DNA of 64,000 nt. It comes from Amycolatopsis thailandensis. Lineage in GTDB: Bacteria > Actinomycetota > Actinomycetes > Mycobacteriales > Pseudonocardiaceae. Below the pieces are notes generated by a model that was not told the DNA's origin, did no database searches, and saw only the letters and a list, made by a program, of their open reading frames with translations. Within the stretch, counting starts at the first letter, position 1. Each line of letters begins with the position of its first letter. The DNA is taken from positions 1 to 64,000 of the forward strand of contig NZ_NMQT01000077.1 of assembly GCF_002234405.1 (NCBI RefSeq). Reading direction: 5' to 3'. The position numbers and the translations under genes are program-made. Shown piece by piece: positions 62,101 through 64,000 of this stretch.

Positions 62101-64000
62101 CGCTCGACACGACTATCGAGCTGGCCGACCGGGAGCGGCAGGACCCGAAGGCCTGGCACGGCCTCAGCGAACAGTGGGCGAACGCGATGCAGCAGTTCGC
62201 CGCCTTGGCCGGCGTCGGTTTGGCCACGCCCGCCGCGCGTGCGGACGCTTACGCACGGTACGTCGCGGAGGGAGTGCTGCCCACGTCGGACGTGCCGTCG
62301 AGGCCGGGTGAACTCACGTCCCGGGTTCAGCTGGCTTCCTGGCTGTCGGACGGAGGCGAGCTGGCCGTGTTCTGGGAGCGGCTCGCGGCCGGGGCGGGAC
62401 ACGTGCTGGCCGGTGCCGAACTCGCGGTGTTCGTTCAGGCGAGAAGGTCCGCCGACGGACCGGTCTTCGCCGTCGGGGACCCGGAAGGCCGCCCGGTCGA
62501 GCTGAATCCGGCCGCCTTCAGGAACTGGGCGGCGGAAAAGGGCCTCGCGGCCCCTCTTTCCCTCTTCCCGGCGGCCCGGACCCATGGGCCGTTGCTGACC
62601 GTCCCGTTCAGCGGGGGGCTTTGGGCGGGGACGCGGGATTCCCGGCCGGTACCAGGCACGGCGACGCCGGGGATGTTCGAGCTGGTCCTGGCCAAGGACG
62701 GCGAGCGGCCACAGCCGCACCAGCTGGCGGCGGCGCTGCGGGGGAGCGCGTGGAACCACGCCGACGAGATCATGCTGTCCGGACGCGACCGGGCGGATCT
62801 GGAACTCCTCGGTTCGGCGTTGAGCCGGGACCTGGGTGCGACCGTGCGCCATGAGTTCGAGCGGGGGAAGGCGCCGCTCCTCGTCACCTCGGACGGGCAC
62901 CTGACGGTGGGCGGACTCGGTGCCCAAGCCGCTCCGATCCGGCGACCGGCCGACGAGATCACCGCCCTGCCCTTGCCGCTCAACCTGGGTGTGGCTTTCG
63001 TGGACCCGGTTTTCGCTCGCAACCTGACGGGGGTTTTCGAAAACCACCCGGACGACCGGATCCCGGTGGCCGTTCACCACCGCGATGGCCGGTTCTTCCT
63101 GCCGGACGCGCGGAAGCGGGAGATCCCCCATGACCCCTTCCAGTTCGCCGAGGCGCTCGCGAGCCAGCCGCTGAGCCTGGTGACGTGGGGGCGATTCTCG
63201 AAGGTCTCCCTCTTCGCCTGCGATCTGACGAACGAGAGCCTGAGCGACCTCAAGGCCGCCGTCGCCAAGCTGCCGGTGCTGGCACACCTCGATGTCGAAG
63301 CGATCAAGCTCAACACGCGTATTCACATCACGCCGGACAGCGACGTGCTTTTCGGTGATCAGCGCGCGTTGCCGGACGGGACTCTTTCGCTGACGCCTTC
63401 GGGCGATCCCGGGTTGCCGGTGGCGAGGTTCGGGGAGGACGGGGTTCCTCCGGCCGAGTTCCTCGCTTGGCGTCCCGGGGACTCCGGAAGCACGCTGCTC
63501 GATCATGCGCAGCAGCTGGCGAACGACTTCGTGGACCGGAACTGGGGCACGGGACTGACGCCGGACTTGACCTGGGAGGCACTGGACCGCTTCATCGAGC
63601 CCATGCCGGAGAGCTGGGTCCGGGCCTGGCTCGAAGGCACGGGTTCTCCCCACCATCGCTTGGGAAGCTTCCGGGAGGCGGACACCTTCGCCAGGGAGTC
63701 GGGTTACGTGGTGAACGCCTGGGAGGTCGCGCAGGCGTGGGGTCGCGCGAGGGTTTCGCAGGAGACCCGGCTGGACGAGCGCCACGCGATCCCGGCGGAG
63801 GACAGGGTCCGGATCGAGTACATGGTCGACGGGTTCGTCGACGCCGCGGTGCAGGCGTCGCCGGACTCGTTGCCGCGAGTGCGGAGCGCGGTGTTCGTCG
63901 CGCCGGGTTCCCTGGCCGGTACCGACGGGCTCGGTGCGGTGGTCGAGTCCCGGATCCAGCTGCGGCTGAGCACCTATCCACCTGGGGTGGTGACAGTCAC
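53199..64000 (+). CDS. Second giant WXG100-like N-terminal protein with HEXXH motif and single-Cys module (partial)
   Basis: An open frame of 3600 codons from the GTG at 53199 (GGGAGG eight bases upstream) to the right edge, checked at several points, with no stop in the window. Residues 1-330 match the N-terminus of the giant at 3937 (LPAELQTFFLVTLGMPWPEGND; IIHLLATLIGAAF; Gly/Ala-rich helices). A Thr/Ala/Pro-rich linker spans about 370-830. H1029-E-I-I-H1033 lies in MLHEIIHAAGG, a zinc-peptidase-like HEXXH followed by RGIMGPF. Long beta-rich regions with Ser-rich breaks follow (about 1150-2650). At about 3250-3380 is the Cys module: LGVAFVDPVFARNLTGVF, VAVHHRDGRFFLP and SLFACDL (C3341). Long frames on the opposite strand are shadows. 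Like the first giant it is probably a T7SS-linked surface or secreted protein; function unknown. Confidence 0.87.
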   Translation, partial: MSGGSVKLPAELQTFFLVTLGMPWPEGNDAALAELARAWREFEAAAEEYREAVRAGGLGVPGALVGETGEFFASYLGGDVVPGIEALGEASESLAGMAKTAAADVVKAKVMMIAMAAMALATIIHLLATLIGAAFVGLAQLTARQALMAIWRGLVAKMHALVAMKFNQELAIRLLKAIGAGVVAATPHTVKFAAAGAGIMGGLDLSVQTGQIAAGKRDELDGKSLLGSFGGGALGGAFAGIFHAAAVWARGAAAGWADNEAARSLAERLKVEGVTLETLKEAGERLAVAPRAIPGSVEALGHLSYGAGQVGVVFITAPVINLATGSPHASPWLGMLGALSGFGGGRGGGGAGGRLDTLLVDLGHLPKAVEFTIPAGDVKTDIKTGGEAKVPVADVKTESTADIKAGGKADGGLTTGERLFLEPPPSYADTIAADAAQRPVASTTPGQAIGTLFTPAVHENPAGAVASAADTSSTVHTGQKVEPAGVASPAFAEEGTTAHFLTTAAEPQPGAANGGRATLTTATPGPATAASITTTATSSATTTSSTNTATTAATTAATTTTGAATTTATTGASATTAAAQTASGAEAGRGAPERNAAAAPETAAARDTGVATPEQASETKAVDTSSAGPQRVESTSATTSAETARAPEAPAGSEPAPVAAESPQRVESAPATTNTEPVPAPETPVVPEPAPVAAESPQNRPQPAVTRPAAAEVPTSDRATLPEKSAPERATGDLPGRQGKTELSEPKVETAGAQSGRSGAATPARVEGKPVTEAVTSTAQPSDTAARPAAARPAPDSKTAEPVGRAAEVRTSVTADAPGRPATGGGRDENRGQTRDDAGSDEALLIPVAYADETPHTAVHGEEPTARMGRAEWAEWEKLRETLTATPYKAERFEPYAKGESEDGKLGGRITQIRFTVRRGQVANGTWIREIAVPLALVSDDVDQKTRETLIESLQRELATLEAATDPQLLRLGNGDRAHLRLEAVAADGFAEGWDRYSGESLPVTVKNGEGETNQVEWYLGSGTGAMLHEIIHAAGGKDGYRDATAGARREPVRGIMGPFPEAERFIARETMAVLDGLSLAAGDHGGGLRNPDPARAGSTSVVSSEPYNSMHRPAEAPKPKKDPDPPPPLSTHRRGSSGSRPRSQGSDSGPRKLWRRSNPSLGTLPLSPSMPTLIESDAEARAGFARLVRPSLVAVPDFEPIRAAVLAKVSKYEDWVRENLSDVKLADFGATLDGLKLDISPRLSVTVEVHAIDTAQNPVDRTTESVTSSEHLAKTIQVADQIERTPVNPTSFSAPAGPVTVSGGIRGIGSASQSSVVAKRASSSAFDVTEQRQGTRSRHDVTYRVKVFEKGHSRGTRERDPGDDVLLDLELDWPKNAPVEPLTPADPVGGKPSGQRAIDFAEVHKRIKHVELKGTKRVYDAIVEQLDLKERRDGEVVALKTWLDNLGGDHGKELVTGGLAKRTFEFRHRERLEILVRRHKPEAGSRPHSSHAGGSQSSIGHRRSSSALDTDARSGTREWGGSLGSGFGESLSDLVGAKVSVNVSYARSASDSESHATSLEHESIEQIRGAFEKHDEDFPFAVTIVPETGDRPVSRGSGSSAGRRPSTRDGRVYELVVPGSVHVYLAETGQMDSESSMAFGSGSDGQASSKAGMTVKEVPDRAASHWKIAESDRKTIAGVVAAVLRGEEEITDHQSQAVQDDLAALLGEPERVRELVAGTRMPLPGERSLFIDAQLARGRGHYVKQATWKELASKVAVGEASQVSSSRLREGMLSIEVEADAGPVTILGSATASREHERAWNVGQSIRKEQGRPGGADALHLFNYPMTLNFRVGTDWAHIDKELEFEDPEAGVPIPGLQARLQVAAPPRRGIRVGVGTEHLDETAWGDQAGLNTSALRPGGRPVRSELDSLQALLDFPATIIEGFSGLLPEPDRTRDRVAGAVKHLAAGEKPTPLGIHHEGESARDASQQKIETWARHATRQARLPLTTKSDVLPLDSFNEGGFFATGSRDLHGTVELKTDLLEPQILRRDDAHVFADTTRTTTELSPEERRKLGAEASAKATVPTGGLATVGAEAKAGLARERSDDGSETVVDETHRETTEHGYLVAWDHRHHLTLSVLEGRTGMLGGRHTGEAKSRSLEKYVPMAELRWVPASALAEIGELPPAELKKLHEDDQKALSAGTQARSSSGNGPEDILGDLDPADSSVVPRLIANLTTELRAWEAKVTEPKVQREFRELHDEMLGSLGTHLALGGFGDTVRAMLRGGAVRFGRRFLDSGKLEQVLVLKARLPHGRENPAGFDYRVESSSTTTTRHRGGVAWEKSYGVTAEGTPKLPVPEFTGSSKLGLDQAIAPHAGVQGTRTTFRGPERAAATTVKFAWNGKATQRIHDLEVWVEVHPWARSGVYARHVPGIRHQHVREIEKLSPSTLDAVVRSTLPSFLTDSGSPSPTMTGSLREHWADDGRGASWPDDAALWGFPVEAPKLYAEIRKTVESMNAERTFAVLVATQAPLLGRRLPSLLSEDGYFVDVGSRTTIDSVRIKLDLGDRYLVREIEGASLTVGRDAATRATVERSHEGTVSGGLLGGPVSGLVGELGKERQFGAPAEEVPIELGGTPEGQGDGVFWVSAVPDFTMIFKQANGKEGKPLRIGPDGRIDLLVDRAGLVALGLEPPAGTRGGLAPGIPSIAIRVPTAISRTSTFASDRTIKAASARNPVGEARGDATSVHRAVSREKDLKILRKEFAALGGTTDRPTVRAEVDERFQRLDAALDNVPAPIARQVLDMVRGAMFTTGNIPVREVDIDGVTHRQTIRPVFPETFGRLLDTLALQLEQENNPFREGGLLAGLGPQRDEALLSRLAHLATVNLPRVGRDYLLKHPAFHALLANPDAVKEALYAAGELEPDRRTPAGAAVNSALRARVPLLTGLIVLGLAGVTRFLNDGDRYAGLEVQPAREEQLVKSARGVRETLLKALDTTIELADRERQDPKAWHGLSEQWANAMQQFAALAGVGLATPAARADAYARYVAEGVLPTSDVPSRPGELTSRVQLASWLSDGGELAVFWERLAAGAGHVLAGAELAVFVQARRSADGPVFAVGDPEGRPVELNPAAFRNWAAEKGLAAPLSLFPAARTHGPLLTVPFSGGLWAGTRDSRPVPGTATPGMFELVLAKDGERPQPHQLAAALRGSAWNHADEIMLSGRDRADLELLGSALSRDLGATVRHEFERGKAPLLVTSDGHLTVGGLGAQAAPIRRPADEITALPLPLNLGVAFVDPVFARNLTGVFENHPDDRIPVAVHHRDGRFFLPDARKREIPHDPFQFAEALASQPLSLVTWGRFSKVSLFACDLTNESLSDLKAAVAKLPVLAHLDVEAIKLNTRIHITPDSDVLFGDQRALPDGTLSLTPSGDPGLPVARFGEDGVPPAEFLAWRPGDSGSTLLDHAQQLANDFVDRNWGTGLTPDLTWEALDRFIEPMPESWVRAWLEGTGSPHHRLGSFREADTFARESGYVVNAWEVAQAWGRARVSQETRLDERHAIPAEDRVRIEYMVDGFVDAAVQASPDSLPRVRSAVFVAPGSLAGTDGLGAVVESRIQLRLSTYPPGVVTV

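Noticed and set aside
53079..63785. Four long open frames on the minus strand (about 1172, 526, 733 and 1012 codons)
   Set aside because: They lie opposite the continuous 3600-codon plus frame, have odd Arg/Gly/Pro-rich compositions with no recognisable domain, and lack ribosome sites. They are shadows caused by high GC at third codon positions.
1..64000. tRNA, rRNA, riboswitch or phage genes
   Set aside because: None was recognised on reading the intergenic regions; all sizeable gaps are accounted for by promoters or palindromes.

Overview
The window is very GC-rich, uses GTG starts and GGAGG-type ribosome sites freely, and carries SsgA-like, SARP/AfsR, F420-dependent and mycosin genes. This points to a filamentous actinomycete. 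The dispersed GAAAGTGGCTTTC / GGTCGTGAGTG palindromes and the giant WXG100-like proteins make Pseudonocardiales, probably Amycolatopsis, my best guess (inference, not tested).

Layout. (1) 1-3230, minus strand: an MEP-pathway operon ispH-dxs-ispG, with ispG cut by the window edge. (2) 3231-3936: a dense cluster of nested intergenic palindromes. (3) 3937-16212, minus strand: one 4091-codon gene for a giant protein with a WXG100-like/CpnT-like N-terminus, a Pro/Thr linker and six repeated modules that each centre on one conserved Cys. (4) 16371-19200, minus strand: two LuxR-type regulators (pair A and B). (5) 19392-37240: a type VII secretion (ESX) accessory block. It holds two paralogous T7SS-associated proteins, an SsgA-like protein, two large proteins with degenerate ADP-ribosyltransferase-like C-termini, a beta-helix/EccA-like AAA+ fusion, a mycosin, two large divergent LuxR ATPases and two small tandem LuxR regulators. 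It ends at a strong intrinsic terminator. (6) 37429-41668: an AfsR-like SARP regulator, a small unknown protein, a cold-shock protein and a small membrane protein. (7) 42046-44721: a second LuxR pair (A' and B') paralogous to the first. (8) 50007-44835, minus strand: a tightly coupled five-gene operon (GMC oxidoreductase, F420-type enzyme, polyprenyl diphosphate synthase, HAD phosphatase, acyl-CoA dehydrogenase), probably for an isoprenoid-derived compound. (9) 50480-53092: an NDH-2-like flavoprotein, more palindromes and a secreted S1 protease. (10) 53199 to the right edge: a second giant gene of at least 3600 codons with the same type of N-terminus, an HEXXH motif and the same Cys module.

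How it may work together. The giant proteins look like T7SS-associated surface or secreted polymorphic proteins. The mycosin, the EccA-like ATPase and the T7SS-associated proteins would serve their export or processing. Nine regulators in about 28 kb, most of them in paralogous pairs, would control the locus. No core ESX translocase gene (eccB/C/D/E) and no small esxA/esxB pair lies in the window, so export would depend on machinery elsewhere. The most novel points are the multi-Cys-module giants as candidate multi-protease-fold exoproteins, the beta-helix-AAA+ fusion, the paired pseudo-ART proteins, and the mirrored regulator pairs.
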